64,000 nt of DNA, taken from assembly GCA_965203855.1 (NCBI GenBank), contig CBDBDN010000005.1:1240001-1304000 (forward strand), written 5' to 3'. Shown one piece after another: positions 1-8,823 of the stretch. The stretch is from Bin87 sp965203855 (GTDB lineage Bacteria; Chloroflexota; Dehalococcoidia; Lucifugimonadales; UBA3495). The notes beneath the pieces were generated by a model that had not been told where the DNA came from, ran no database searches, and saw only the letters and a list, made by a program, of their open reading frames with translations. Position numbers and translations under genes: made by a program. Within the stretch, counting starts at the first letter, position 1, and each line of letters opens with the position of its first letter.

Positions 1-34
1 CCGCTGCCGGCCGGAGCGGGGGGCCTCGTTATTT

Positions 35-70
35 GCGCCGGTTTCCCGGATGTTAGCGCCGGTTTCCCGG
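35..70. repeat. Short direct repeat downstream of rplX
   Basis: A 15-bp sequence (GCGCCGGTTTCCCGG) occurs at 35-49 and again at 56-70, just downstream of rplX. No gene is visible in 1-98. Similar low-grade repetition is seen in other gaps of this operon. Confidence 0.6.
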
Positions 71-98
71 TCGTTAGCAGATGTAGTAGTCATCGTCA

Positions 99-371
99 TT
101 ACTCGTCCCGACTGCGGAACTGCGAACTCGGTTCGGTGTAGTTGCTTTGCACCAGCTGCACATTGGAGATATGGATGGACGCTTCCTGCTGGACACGCCC
201 GCCCTGCCGAATGCCGGGCCGCGGCTTGATGTGCCGCGTAATCACATTCACGCCTTCCACGATTATCCGGTCCTTGTCGGAAACCATTTGCAGCACGCGC
301 CCGGTCTTGCCCTTGTCCTTGCCGGCGATGACTTTCACATCATCGCCCTTGCGGATTTTCTGCTTTGCCAT
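99..371 (-). CDS. rplX: 50S ribosomal protein L24, short form
   Basis: L24 binds 23S rRNA early in assembly of the large subunit. The N-terminal KOW-type segment is clear (KIRKGDDVKVIAGKDKGKTG near residues 4-23), followed by VNVITRHIKPRP and an ISNVQLV strand. The protein has 90 residues and ends in a non-canonical SNYTEPSSQFRSRDE tail, without the usual C-terminal GKPTRVGY-like region of the roughly 100-residue family. The ATG at 371 overlaps the rplN TGA by one base; the GTG at 374 is an alternative start. It is the last gene of the operon inside the window. Confidence 0.93.
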   Translation of the reverse strand: MAKQKIRKGDDVKVIAGKDKGKTGRVLQMVSDKDRIIVEGVNVITRHIKPRPGIRQGGRVQQEASIHISNVQLVQSNYTEPSSQFRSRDE

Positions 372-739
372 CACACCACCTCCGGCGCCAGCGATACAAT
401 ACGCATAAAGCCTTTATCCCGCAGCTCCCGGGCTACCGGGCCGAATATGCGGGTGCCGCGCGGCAGCTGGTTGTCGTTGATGATCACGGCGGCGTTGTCG
501 TCAAACTTGATATAAGTTCCGTCGGGCCGCAGCAATGGCGCCGCCTGCCGCACTACCACTGCCTTGACCACCGTCCCCTTGCGTACCGGCGAGTTGGGAA
601 TGGCCTCCCGCACCGTGCACACGATGATGTCCCCCACCGACGCATACTTGCGCCGGCTGGAGCCGGGAATGTTAATCAGCCGGATGCGCCGCGCGCCGCT
701 GTTGTCCGCAACGTGCAGCCGGGTATAGCTCTGTATCAT
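371..739 (-). CDS. rplN: 50S ribosomal protein L14
   Basis: L14 is a 122-residue large-subunit protein at the subunit interface. It is recognised by MIQSYTRLHVADNSGARR at the N-terminus, VVVRQAAPLLRPDGTYIKFD in the middle and GTRIFGPVARELRDKGFMRI near the end. Length is normal. The ATG directly follows the rpsQ stop and the stop overlaps rplX, so the genes are probably translationally coupled. Confidence 0.98.
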   Translation of the reverse strand: MIQSYTRLHVADNSGARRIRLINIPGSSRRKYASVGDIIVCTVREAIPNSPVRKGTVVKAVVVRQAAPLLRPDGTYIKFDDNAAVIINDNQLPRGTRIFGPVARELRDKGFMRIVSLAPEVV

Positions 740-1177
740 TTACGCTTCCTCGTCGTCCGCGGCTTCCGGCTGCGCCGGGTCGGTATCGTCAGTATCGCCA
801 GCCGCGCCGGAACCGTCATCGGCTGCCGCGTCGGCAGCGACCGCAGCCGCGCCGTCGGCAGCTGCGTCATCGGCCGACGGAACTACCGAATCGCTTTCCA
901 GGTCAATGGGCCGCACATCGGCAACCGCGCGCCGCGCCATTATCTCCAGCAGCCGCCAGTGCTTCGTCCGGGAAATCGGCCGCGTCTCCTGAATCCGCAC
1001 CGTATCCCCGATGCGGCATTGCCCCTCCGGGTCGTGCACATAAAACCGGGTAACCCGCCGCATCTGCTTCCGATAGACGCGATGCCGCTGCTTCCACACC
1101 ATCTCCACGACGGCGGTTTTGTCCATACGGGTGCTCACTACGGAGCCGACCCGCGTTTTTCGCATTGCTTTTGCCAT
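740..1177 (-). CDS. rpsQ: 30S ribosomal protein S17 with acidic C-terminal extension
   Basis: S17 binds 16S rRNA early in small-subunit assembly. Residues 1-90 are a standard S17 (RVGSVVSTRMDKTAVVEM, then YVHDPEGQCRIGDTVRIQET and RPISRTKHWRLLEIM). The protein then continues for about 55 residues that are nearly all Ala, Asp, Glu, Gly and Pro, with no Lys or Arg in the last 50. Bacterial S17 is usually 80-90 residues. The extension is in frame and ends one base before the rplN start, so it is not an annotation run-on into a neighbour. Its function is unknown. Confidence 0.96.
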   Translation of the reverse strand: MAKAMRKTRVGSVVSTRMDKTAVVEMVWKQRHRVYRKQMRRVTRFYVHDPEGQCRIGDTVRIQETRPISRTKHWRLLEIMARRAVADVRPIDLESDSVVPSADDAAADGAAAVAADAAADDGSGAAGDTDDTDPAQPEAADDEEA

Positions 1178-1268
1178 TGGCGTTTATTCCTGAAATCGTA
1201 AGGCAATCGCCCGGTTCTACGGCTGCGGTTAGGGCGGTTAGGACTGATCGGTAGCCGGGCGTGTCCGG

Positions 1269-1463
1269 TTAGCCGGCCAGCTCCCGCTCCCGCAGGCAGG
1301 TTCGCATCCGGGCGATGTCCCGGCGGGTTTTGCGCGGCTGGTTCGTGTCGGTAAGCTGGTTCACGGCGTCCCGAAACCGGAGGTTCATCAGCTCCCGGTA
1401 TGACCGTTCCAGCTCCTCCCGTATCTGGTCGTCTGTCAGCGCCCGTATTTCGTACATCTGCAT
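1269..1463 (-). CDS. rpmC: 50S ribosomal protein L29
   Basis: L29 is a small helical protein near the peptide exit tunnel. This 64-residue protein shows the family pattern: an N-terminal helix (EIRALTDDQIREELERSYRE), LMNLRFRDAVNQL, and a C-terminal helix RDIARMRTCLRERE. It begins three bases after the rplP stop. A 91-bp gap separates it from rpsQ downstream. Confidence 0.97.
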   Translation of the reverse strand: MQMYEIRALTDDQIREELERSYRELMNLRFRDAVNQLTDTNQPRKTRRDIARMRTCLRERELAG

Positions 1464-1466
1464 CGG

Positions 1467-1907
1467 TCAGCCCCCCGTACCCGACAGCAGCGCCGTAATG
1501 CGGTCGCGGTACACCACTTTGGTGGGAATCGGCAGCTTGTGGGCGGCGCGCTGCAACGCTTCCTCCGCCTGGTTCAGCGGTACGCCGCCAACCTCAAACA
1601 TTATGCGACCCGGCTTCACTACCGCCACCCAGTGGTCGTTGGCCGCTTTGCCCCCGCCCATCCGCACTTCCGCCGGCTTCTTGGACACCGCCTTGTCGGG
1701 GAAAACCCGTATCCAAGTGCGTCCGCCGCGCTGCAAGTGCCGGGAAATGGCGATACGGGCCGACTCAATCTGACGCGCCGTAATCCATTCGGGACTCATC
1801 GCTTTCAGCCCGATTTCGCCGAACTCCACCTTGTTGCCGGTAGTAGCGGCGCCCCGGCGCTTGCCCCGCCCCATCTTGCGGTATTTTGTCCTTTTCGGTT
1901 GCAGCAT
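1467..1907 (-). CDS. rplP: 50S ribosomal protein L16
   Basis: L16 organises the A-site region of the large subunit. The ATG at 1907 gives the canonical start MLQPKRTKYRKMGRGKRRGA and a normal 146 residues; an upstream in-frame start at 1943 would add 12 atypical residues. Family signatures include the segment around WITARQIESARIAISRHLQR and RTWIRVFPDKAVSKKPAEVR. Confidence 0.97.
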   Translation of the reverse strand: MLQPKRTKYRKMGRGKRRGAATTGNKVEFGEIGLKAMSPEWITARQIESARIAISRHLQRGGRTWIRVFPDKAVSKKPAEVRMGGGKAANDHWVAVVKPGRIMFEVGGVPLNQAEEALQRAAHKLPIPTKVVYRDRITALLSGTGG

Positions 1908-1999
1908 TTTCAGTAACTCCCCAGATTGGGATTGACCCGGCAAGCCGGCATTGGAATTGGCCGAATGCCCGGATCCCGTTATGGCCGGATGACGCGGCC

Positions 2000-2737
2000 C
2001 TAGTTCACCAGCTCCGCCATCAGCTCCTCGCCTTCAGCGGTCTGGCTGGCTACCCGAAACTCGATGCTGTCCAGCTCGGCGTCTTCCTCGGCCCGGGCCG
2101 GCATTATCTGCCCCTTGTAGATCCACACCTTGATGCCGATGCGCCCCATCGCAGTGTGCGCTTCCGCCAGGGCATAGTCAATGTCCGCCCGCAGCGTATG
2201 CAACGGCACTTGCCCCATCATCAGCTTCTCCGTGCGGGCAATTTCCGAGCCGGAGATGCGCCCTTTGGTAATGATTTTGATGCCCTCGGCGCCCGCCTGC
2301 ATCGTCCGCAGCGCCGACTGCCGCATCGCCCGCCGGTAAGCCACCCGCCGGCTCAGCTGGTCGGCAATGTTCCGCCCCACCAGATACGGATCCAGCTCCG
2401 GCTGCTCAATCTCTATGATGTTGAGCCGCAGCTGCCCGCGCGTCATCCCGTCCAGCCGCGTCCGCAGCCCTTTCACCCGGTCGCCGTCCCGCCCAATCAG
2501 AATGCCGGGCCGCGCCGAATGCACATTGATGATGATCTCCTGCGCCGTGCGGTCAATCTCAATCTTGGCGATGCCGGCATCCGAGAACCCGGCGTATTCG
2601 TCATGAATCGCCTGGCGCAGCGACAAATCCTGCTGCACGCCCGCCCGGTATTGCGCGCCGTTGTTGGCGTACCAGTGCGTTTTCCAGTCCTTGATAATCC
2701 CGAGCCGGAACCCGTAAGGATGCGTTTTGTGGCCCAT
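2000..2737 (-). CDS. rpsC: 30S ribosomal protein S3
   Basis: S3 forms part of the mRNA entry site of the small subunit. The protein has 245 residues and starts MGHKTHPYGFRLGIIKDWKT. A KH domain is visible (IEIDRTAQEIIINVHSARPG followed by ILIGRDGDRVKGL), and the C-terminal domain has the RRAMRQ and GIKVWIYKGQIMP segments. It lies three bases after the rplV stop. Confidence 0.98.
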   Translation of the reverse strand: MGHKTHPYGFRLGIIKDWKTHWYANNGAQYRAGVQQDLSLRQAIHDEYAGFSDAGIAKIEIDRTAQEIIINVHSARPGILIGRDGDRVKGLRTRLDGMTRGQLRLNIIEIEQPELDPYLVGRNIADQLSRRVAYRRAMRQSALRTMQAGAEGIKIITKGRISGSEIARTEKLMMGQVPLHTLRADIDYALAEAHTAMGRIGIKVWIYKGQIMPARAEEDAELDSIEFRVASQTAEGEELMAELVN

Positions 2738-2740
2738 CGG

Positions 2741-3085
2741 TCAGTTCTCCTGATTTTCGTCCACTTCAATGATGATATGGCTGGCGCGCCGGGTTACCCG
2801 CCCGATGCGTCCCCGCGCCCGCGCCCGAAAACGCTTGATGGAACGCGCCTGATCGGCGGATATGCGCGTAATCCGCAGCTCGCTGCGATTCATAAACTCG
2901 TTGTTCTCCGCGTTGGCCGCCGCCGATTGCACCACCTTGGACACCGTCCGCGCCCACGGCGATGTCATCAGACTCAACTGATCCAGCGCATCGTCAACCG
3001 TCATCCCCCGCACTGCGTCCATTATCGGCTTCAGCCGCTTGGGAGACGCCCCAATCTGCTTTGCCATTGCCCTTACCGCTGCCAT
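2741..3085 (-). CDS. rplV: 50S ribosomal protein L22
   Basis: L22 lines the peptide exit tunnel. The hallmark regions are SPKRLKPIMDAVRGMTVDDA near the N-terminus and SHIIIEVDE at the end. The ATG at 3085 is preferred because GAGGTG lies just upstream; a GTG at 3097 overlapping the rpsS TGA would add four residues. Length is 114 residues with the preferred start. Confidence 0.97.
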   Translation of the reverse strand: MAAVRAMAKQIGASPKRLKPIMDAVRGMTVDDALDQLSLMTSPWARTVSKVVQSAAANAENNEFMNRSELRITRISADQARSIKRFRARARGRIGRVTRRASHIIIEVDENQEN

Positions 3086-3093
3086 GCTGCACC

Positions 3094-3378
3094 TCACCTC
3101 ACCCGGCTGGAACGCTCGGAGCGGGAAACATGGCCGCGATAAGTGCGCGTCGGCGCAAACTCGCCCAGCCGATGGCCCACCATATTCTCCGTCACGAACA
3201 CCGGCACATGACGCCGGCCGTCGTGGACGCCGAAATTCAGCCCCACCATCTCCGGCATTATCATCGAATCCCGCGACCAGGTGCGGATGACCGTCGCCTC
3301 GCCCGTCTCCCGCACTGCGTTGACCTTTTTCAGCAGCTTGGGATGGACATATGGCCCTTTCTTTACTGATCTTGACAT
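3094..3378 (-). CDS. rpsS: 30S ribosomal protein S19
   Basis: S19 sits in the head of the small subunit with S13. The 94-residue sequence starts MSRSVKKGPYVHPKLLKKV and carries the conserved TWSRDSMIMPEMVGL and VPVFVTENMVGHRLGEFAPT segments. Length is normal. It is separated from rplB by an 85-bp gap. Confidence 0.98.
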   Translation of the reverse strand: MSRSVKKGPYVHPKLLKKVNAVRETGEATVIRTWSRDSMIMPEMVGLNFGVHDGRRHVPVFVTENMVGHRLGEFAPTRTYRGHVSRSERSSRVR

Positions 3379-3463
3379 AACCGTGAACGCCTGTCGTTGT
3401 GCAATGGATTTGGATTGAACCGGTTGGATTGGGATGAACCCGGTACGCTAAAGCGGACGCGGC

Positions 3464-4300
3464 CTAACGGCGCTGCCGCCGCCCCCGTATGATGAACCGG
3501 CTGGAGGTCTTTTTCTTGTTGCGCGTTTTATGCCCCAATGTCGGCTTGCCCGTAGGCGACTTCGGCCCCGGCATCCCAATCGGAGAACGCCCCTCCCCGC
3601 CGCCGTGCGGATGATCTACCGGGTTCTTGGCAACCCCCCGCACATGAGGCCGCCGCCCCAAATGCCGCTTGGCCCCCGCCTTGCCCAGGCTCTCGTTCTT
3701 ATGGTCCGGATTGGACAGCTGCCCAACGCTGGCGCGGCAGTTCAGCAGAATCCGCCGCATCTCCCCGGAGGGCAGCCGTATCAGCACATATTCCCCCTCG
3801 CGGGACAGCACTTGCGCCCCGGTGCCGGCGCCCCGCACCAGCTGCCCGCCCCGACCCGGCGTCAATTCCAGGTTGTGCACCACCGTGCCGGTAGGGATGT
3901 TACGCAGCGGCAGCGTGTTGCCGGGGCTGATTTCCGCCCCCGGCCCCGATTCCACCCGCGCGCCCACGGCCAGGTTCACCGGCGCCAGGATGTACGACTT
4001 TTCGCCGTCGGCGTAATGCAGCAGGGCGATGCGCGTCGTCCGGTTCGGGTCGTACTCAATGCTTTTAACCGTCGCCGGCACGCCGTCCTTGCGCCGCTTG
4101 AAGTCAATGCGGCGATACATCCGCCGCGAGCCCCCGCCGCGATGGTACGCCGTAATACGGCCCCGATTGTTGCGGCCGCCCGTTTTCTGCAACGGCTCCA
4201 ACAGCGATTTCTCCGGCTTCGTCCGCGTAATTTCCTCAAAGGACGGACGCACCGCATTTCGTGTCCCCGGCGTTACCGGGCGCAAATTTTTCAACGGCAT
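3464..4300 (-). CDS. rplB: 50S ribosomal protein L2
   Basis: L2 is a core large-subunit protein needed for subunit association and peptidyl transfer. The protein has 278 residues. Diagnostic segments are RNNRGRITAYHRGGGSRRMY, the SH3-like core, and the C-terminal RGVAKNPVDHPHGGGEGRSP region with the conserved HPHGGGEG motif. The start MPLKNLRPVTPGTRN is canonical. Confidence 0.99.
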   Translation of the reverse strand: MPLKNLRPVTPGTRNAVRPSFEEITRTKPEKSLLEPLQKTGGRNNRGRITAYHRGGGSRRMYRRIDFKRRKDGVPATVKSIEYDPNRTTRIALLHYADGEKSYILAPVNLAVGARVESGPGAEISPGNTLPLRNIPTGTVVHNLELTPGRGGQLVRGAGTGAQVLSREGEYVLIRLPSGEMRRILLNCRASVGQLSNPDHKNESLGKAGAKRHLGRRPHVRGVAKNPVDHPHGGGEGRSPIGMPGPKSPTGKPTLGHKTRNKKKTSSRFIIRGRRQRR

Positions 4301-4370
4301 AGTGCTTGCTCTCTTTCTCTAATTGCCGGACGGCGTTAGTTGACTCGGCGTTGGCGCTGCGCCGGACGCC

Positions 4371-4655
4371 TTACAGCCCTTCAATCAGTTCAATGCGGTC
4401 GCCGCGCGCCAGCGTAACTACCGCTTTCTTGGTGTCCGGCTGCTTCTTGATGCGCGGGCCGTAACGCTTGCGCTTGCCCCGGTTCACAGTGATATTCACG
4501 GCGGTTACGGATACATTGAAGTTTTGCTCCACCGCCTGCTTGACCAGCGTCTTGTTCGCCTTGCGCGCCACCTCAAAGGTATATTGCCCCTCCTCTTGCA
4601 GGAGAGTACTCTTTTCGGTAATCGTAGGGCGCAGCAGCACCTCGCTGATATTCAT
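4371..4655 (-). CDS. rplW: 50S ribosomal protein L23
   Basis: L23 sits at the exit of the peptide tunnel and docks trigger factor and SRP. The true start is the ATG at 4655 (MNISEVLLRPTITEKSTLLQ), which overlaps the rplD TAA by one base. An earlier in-frame start at 4709 would add 18 Gly/Ala-rich residues lying inside rplD. The resulting 94 residues and the VTAVNITVNRGKRKRYG segment are normal for the family. Confidence 0.97.
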   Translation of the reverse strand: MNISEVLLRPTITEKSTLLQEEGQYTFEVARKANKTLVKQAVEQNFNVSVTAVNITVNRGKRKRYGPRIKKQPDTKKAVVTLARGDRIELIEGL

Positions 4656-5323
4656 TATTCCGCCGCCTCCTGCGCCGCCTTGCGCGCCCGATGCCGCGGC
4701 GCCTGGCAAATCTCCTCAACCCGCCGCACTGCGTCCAGCGTAATCAGCACCGTCCGCCGTTTCAGCGCCTCGTTGGCATTCAGCAAATCCGACGGCAGCG
4801 TCCAAACCTTTTTCAGATTGCTGCCGGCGCGCGCTACATCCGGGTTGGCCTCTCGCGTAACCACCAGCACCGAATCATCGCGCAAATTCAGCCGCCCCAG
4901 CAGCTCCGACATCGACCGAGTACGCCCGTCCAGGCTGTCCAGAGAATCAATGCAAATGAGCCGGCCGTTGCGTGCCTTTTCGGACAGCACGCATTTGAGG
5001 GCGTTGCGGCGCAAGGCGCGAGGCAGCGTTTTCCGATAATCCCGCGGCTTGGGGCCAAAAGTAATGCCGCCATGCCGCCATTGCGGCGCCCGGATGCTCC
5101 CCTGCCGCGCCCGTCCGGTGTGCTTCTGGATCCACGGCTTCCGCCCGCCGCCCGACACCTCGGCGCGGGTGCGCGTGGAATGCGTCCCCTGCCGCTGATT
5201 CAGCTGGTAAATCACCATCGCCTGATGCACCAGCGTGGCATTCATCGGAACATCAAACACGCTGTCGTTCACCACGATAGTGTCAACGGCGGCGCCGCTG
5301 CTGTTGAGTACTGGAAGTTCCAT
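4655..5323 (-). CDS. rplD: 50S ribosomal protein L4
   Basis: L4 is a large-subunit protein with a loop reaching into the exit tunnel; in some bacteria it also represses its own operon. The 222-residue protein contains QGTHSTRTRAEVSGGGRKPW followed by QKHTGRARQGSIRAPQWRHG, the classic tunnel-loop signature, and GPKPRDYRKTLPRALRR. Its stop overlaps the rplW start. Confidence 0.98.
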   Translation of the reverse strand: MELPVLNSSGAAVDTIVVNDSVFDVPMNATLVHQAMVIYQLNQRQGTHSTRTRAEVSGGGRKPWIQKHTGRARQGSIRAPQWRHGGITFGPKPRDYRKTLPRALRRNALKCVLSEKARNGRLICIDSLDSLDGRTRSMSELLGRLNLRDDSVLVVTREANPDVARAGSNLKKVWTLPSDLLNANEALKRRTVLITLDAVRRVEEICQAPRHRARKAAQEAAE

Positions 5324-5484
5324 CTGACGGTTCGTCCTGCTGCTGATTCATCCTGTTTGGTAATTGCCGTATGGCCGCTTGCGACCGGGTATTTGCTTAA
5401 TGTCGGGTAATTGATTGATGCGGGCATTTGATTGGCGCCCGGATATTTGACTAACGCCGGGCAATGGTTTGATGCCGTTCCTGT

Positions 5485-6111
5485 CTATCCCTTGCGCTTG
5501 CCGGTCTTGCGTATCGTTACCGGGCTGTTCGGCGCGCCGGGGATGCCGCCTTTCACCAGCAGCAGGTTCCGCTCGGCGTCAACCTGCACTACTTCCAGCC
5601 CCTTGCAGGTTACCCGGCGGTTGCCCATATGCCCCGACATTTTCAGCCCCTTGAACACTTTGCCCGGCGTAGTGCCGCCCCCAATGGAACCCGGCGCGCG
5701 CTGCCGGTCCGACTGCCCATGGGTGCGCGGGCCGCCGCCGAACCCATGCCGTTTCATCGTGCCGGCAAACCCTTTGCCTTTGGACTTCCCAATGACATCC
5801 ACGATTTCGCCGGGTTCAAACAGATCCACCGTTACCAGCTGCCCCACTTCGTGTTCGTCGGCGTCATCGGCCGCCACTTCCTGCAAACGCCGTCCAATCT
5901 GGCTGCCCCGCAGATGGCCGGCTTCCGGCTTGTTCGGCCGACGCACCCGCCCGCTGCCTACCTGCACCGCCCGGTAGCCGTCCTTTTCCAAAGTGCGGAT
6001 CTGGGTAACCGCGCACGGCCCCACCTCAATGATGCTTACCGGCAAAACATGGCCGGCGTCGTTAAACACCTGCGTCATGCCGATTTTCTTTCCGGGTAGC
6101 GCTTTCAGCAT
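5485..6111 (-). CDS. rplC: 50S ribosomal protein L3
   Basis: L3 is an early-assembly large-subunit protein close to the peptidyl transferase centre. The ATG at 6111 gives MLKALPGKKIGMTQVF, matching the family start; a TTG at 6126 would add five residues. The conserved core (GKGFAGTMKRHGFGGGPRTH, then SIGGGTTPGKVFKGLKMSGH) is intact. Length is 208 residues. A 161-bp gap with degenerate TTGATGCG/GCCGGG repetition separates it from rplD. Confidence 0.97.
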   Translation of the reverse strand: MLKALPGKKIGMTQVFNDAGHVLPVSIIEVGPCAVTQIRTLEKDGYRAVQVGSGRVRRPNKPEAGHLRGSQIGRRLQEVAADDADEHEVGQLVTVDLFEPGEIVDVIGKSKGKGFAGTMKRHGFGGGPRTHGQSDRQRAPGSIGGGTTPGKVFKGLKMSGHMGNRRVTCKGLEVVQVDAERNLLLVKGGIPGAPNSPVTIRKTGKRKG

Positions 6112-6281
6112 TTCGATTGCCTGCAATTTTAACGAATTGAGCGGATGCCCGTTAATGATGCGTTAGTTGATGGTGCGTCTGTTGTGATGCGCCAGTTGAT
6201 GATGGGTATTGATGTTGGCAAAGCTGCGCGGTCGGCCATTGCGGCCTGTTGGCGGCGGTATCAGATCTCGGGCCGGCGGCA

Positions 6282-6593
6282 TCAGAGCTTGATGGATATA
6301 TCAACGCCGGCCGGCATATTGAGCCGCGTCAGCGCGTCAATCGTCTTGCTCGTCGGTTCCATAATGTCCAGCAGACGCTTGTGCGTGCGGATTTCAAAAT
6401 GCTCCCGCGAATCCTTGTCCACATGAGGCCCGCGAATCACGCAGAAACGCCGAATCTGCGTCGGCAGCGGCACCGGGCCGGCCACCCGGGCCCCCGTTAG
6501 CTCCGCCGTCTCCACAATCTGCGCGCTGGACTGATCCAGCACCTTGTGGTCAAAGGCTTTCAGTATAATCCGCATTTGCTGCCTGGACACCAT
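6282..6593 (-). CDS. rpsJ: 30S ribosomal protein S10
   Basis: S10 is a small-subunit protein and also NusE, a transcription antitermination factor. The sequence contains MRIILKAFDHKVLDQSSAQI and GPVPLPTQIRRFCVIRGPHV. Two starts are possible: 6593 (MVSRQQ, 103 residues) or 6575 (MRIILKAF, the usual family start). The gene follows fusA directly, without the tuf gene often found there. Confidence 0.97.
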   Translation of the reverse strand: MVSRQQMRIILKAFDHKVLDQSSAQIVETAELTGARVAGPVPLPTQIRRFCVIRGPHVDKDSREHFEIRTHKRLLDIMEPTSKTIDALTRLNMPAGVDISIKL

Positions 6594-6698
6594 AATGAAT
6601 CTGCCGTCGTCCTCCGTTTGATTCGCCTTGCCGTGTTGATTTGCCGTTTGGATTCGCTTTGCCGTCTTGATTTACTGATGCGCCAACGCAACGCTCCG

Positions 6699-8789
6699 TC
6701 AGCGCGCGTTGGTGATGCTCCCCACCAGATGCTCCGGCACCGGCTCATAATGCCGAAACTCCATAGTATAAGAGGCCCGACCCCGCGTCAGCGACCGCAG
6801 CGCCGTAGTGTACGCAAACGTTTCCCCCAGCGGGATTAACGCCCGCGCCGTCTGGATGTCGTCCTGGCCTTCAATGCTGCGGATTTGCGCCCGCCGCCCG
6901 CCCAGGTCACCCAGCACATCGCTGAGAAATTCGCCCGGCGTTACCACTTCCATCTCAACGATGGGTTCCTGCAACACCGGAACGCCCTTACGAGAACCCT
7001 CCCGCATCGCCAGCATCCCCGCCGAGCGGAATGCCATATCGGACGAGTCCACCGTATGGAAACTGCCATCTACCAGCGTGACTTTTAAATCCACCAGAGG
7101 ATACCCTGCCAGCGGCCCGTTGTCCAGCCCCTGCTTGACGCCGGCTTCAACCGCCGGAATGTACTGGCGCGGAATGACGCCGCCGCTGGTGCCGTCAACG
7201 AAAGAATTCCCGGCGCCCCGTTCCTGCGGCTCAATTTCCAGCCATACATGGCCATATTGCCCATGCCCGCCGGTCTGCCGCACAAACCGCCCCTCTACGC
7301 GCAACGGCTTGGTCAGCGTTTCCCGGTAGGCCACCCGCGGCTGCCCCACGCGCGCCTCAACATCAAACTCCCGCCGCATCCGATCCACCAGCACCTCCAA
7401 ATGCAGCTCCCCCATCCCGGAAATCACCGTCTGCCCGGTCTCCTCGTTGTAGCGCACTACGAAAGTCGGATCCTCCTCCGACAGCTTCCGCATCGCTTCC
7501 CCCAGCTTGTCCTGGTCGGCCCGCGTCGCCGGCTCTATCGCCACCGAAACTACCGGCTCCGGGAAATGCGGCGGTTCCAATATCAGCGGCTTGTGGTCGG
7601 TGCAGATAGTATCGCCCGTAAAAGTGTCTTTCAGCCCAACGGCGGCGCAGATGTTGCCCGCCGTAATCACCGGCAGCTCCTCCCGATGGTTGGCGTGCAT
7701 CCGCAGCAGCCGCCCCATCCGTTCCCGATTCCCCCGCGTAACATTCCTTACCGCCGCCCCCGCTTCTACCGCGCCGGAGTAAATCCGCAAAAACACCAGC
7801 CGCCCCACATACGGGTCAACCACCACCTTGAACGCCAGCGCCGCCAGCGGTTCGCTGTCCAACGGCTCCCGGTACTCAATATCGGCGTCATCATCGCCGC
7901 CGGGTACAACGCCCGACACCGCCGGCACATCCAGCGGAGACGGCAGGTAATAGATGATGGCGTCCAGCAGCGGATGAACCGCTTTGCCCCGCATTGCGCT
8001 GCCGCACAGCACCGGCACCAGCTGCCGGCTGATAGTAGCGTTCCGCAGCGCCGCCCGCAGGTCCTCCGCCCCAATCTCCTCGCCTTCCAAATACTTGATC
8101 AGCAGGGCCTCGTCAGTCTCTACAATTTTCTCTACCATCTCCTGACGATAGTCCCGGTAGGTTTGCTCGTATTCGGCGGGTACGGGCATCACCGCCGGCG
8201 GTTCGCCAATGTCGTCCCGCCCGTCGGAATACATTATCGCCTGCCCGTCTATCAAATCCACTACCCCGGCGAACTCGGCCTCGGCGCCAATTGGCACCTG
8301 CACCGCTACCGGATTGCCGTTCAGCCGCCGCCGCACCGATTCAATCGTGCGGTCATACGATGCGCCCACCCGATCCATCTTGTTGACAAAGCAGATACGC
8401 GGCACATTATAGGTATCGGCCTGCCGCCATACCGTCTCGGATTGAGGCTGCACCCCGGCCACCGCATCCAGCACCACAATGCCGCCGTCCAGCACCCGCA
8501 GGCTGCGTTCCACTTCAGCGGTAAAATCCACATGGCCCGGCGTGTCAATGATGTTGACCTGATGGTCGCGCCAGTAGGCGGTAGTCGCCGCCGCCGTAAT
8601 CGTAATGCCGCGCTCCTTCTCCTGCGGCATCCAGTCCATCGCCGTCGTCCCCTCGTCAACGCCGCCTACCTTGCGGATGCGCCCGGTCAGGTACAGCGCG
8701 CGCTCCGTTACCGTAGTCTTGCCGGCGTCAATATGGGCGATAAACCCGATGTTCCGTATCAAATGGGCCGGTGTCTGCTGGGTAGTCAT
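6699..8789 (-). CDS. fusA: Elongation factor G
   Basis: EF-G is the translocation GTPase of translation elongation and also acts in ribosome recycling. The protein has 696 residues, normal for EF-G. The P-loop AHIDAGKTT (near residue 18), DTPGHVDFTAEVERSLRVLD and NKMDRVGA are visible, as is the domain IV segment (QTGGHGQYGHVWLEIEP). It lies between rpsG and rpsJ in the str operon. Confidence 0.99.
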   Translation of the reverse strand: MTTQQTPAHLIRNIGFIAHIDAGKTTVTERALYLTGRIRKVGGVDEGTTAMDWMPQEKERGITITAAATTAYWRDHQVNIIDTPGHVDFTAEVERSLRVLDGGIVVLDAVAGVQPQSETVWRQADTYNVPRICFVNKMDRVGASYDRTIESVRRRLNGNPVAVQVPIGAEAEFAGVVDLIDGQAIMYSDGRDDIGEPPAVMPVPAEYEQTYRDYRQEMVEKIVETDEALLIKYLEGEEIGAEDLRAALRNATISRQLVPVLCGSAMRGKAVHPLLDAIIYYLPSPLDVPAVSGVVPGGDDDADIEYREPLDSEPLAALAFKVVVDPYVGRLVFLRIYSGAVEAGAAVRNVTRGNRERMGRLLRMHANHREELPVITAGNICAAVGLKDTFTGDTICTDHKPLILEPPHFPEPVVSVAIEPATRADQDKLGEAMRKLSEEDPTFVVRYNEETGQTVISGMGELHLEVLVDRMRREFDVEARVGQPRVAYRETLTKPLRVEGRFVRQTGGHGQYGHVWLEIEPQERGAGNSFVDGTSGGVIPRQYIPAVEAGVKQGLDNGPLAGYPLVDLKVTLVDGSFHTVDSSDMAFRSAGMLAMREGSRKGVPVLQEPIVEMEVVTPGEFLSDVLGDLGGRRAQIRSIEGQDDIQTARALIPLGETFAYTTALRSLTRGRASYTMEFRHYEPVPEHLVGSITNAR

Positions 8790-8823
8790 CGTAGTGTCCG
8801 TGTGCGGCGGCAGGCCGGATTGG

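Noticed and set aside
365..1201. Long plus-strand reading frames across the ribosomal operon
   Set aside because: They are antisense to clear ribosomal protein genes and have Arg/Pro/His-rich composition typical of shadow frames in GC-rich DNA. The same applies to long frames opposite fusA (7248-8858), recF (25161-26351) and the zinc-binding protein (14975-17164).
6594..6698. tuf gene between fusA and rpsJ
   Set aside because: Only 105 bases separate the genes; EF-Tu must be encoded elsewhere.
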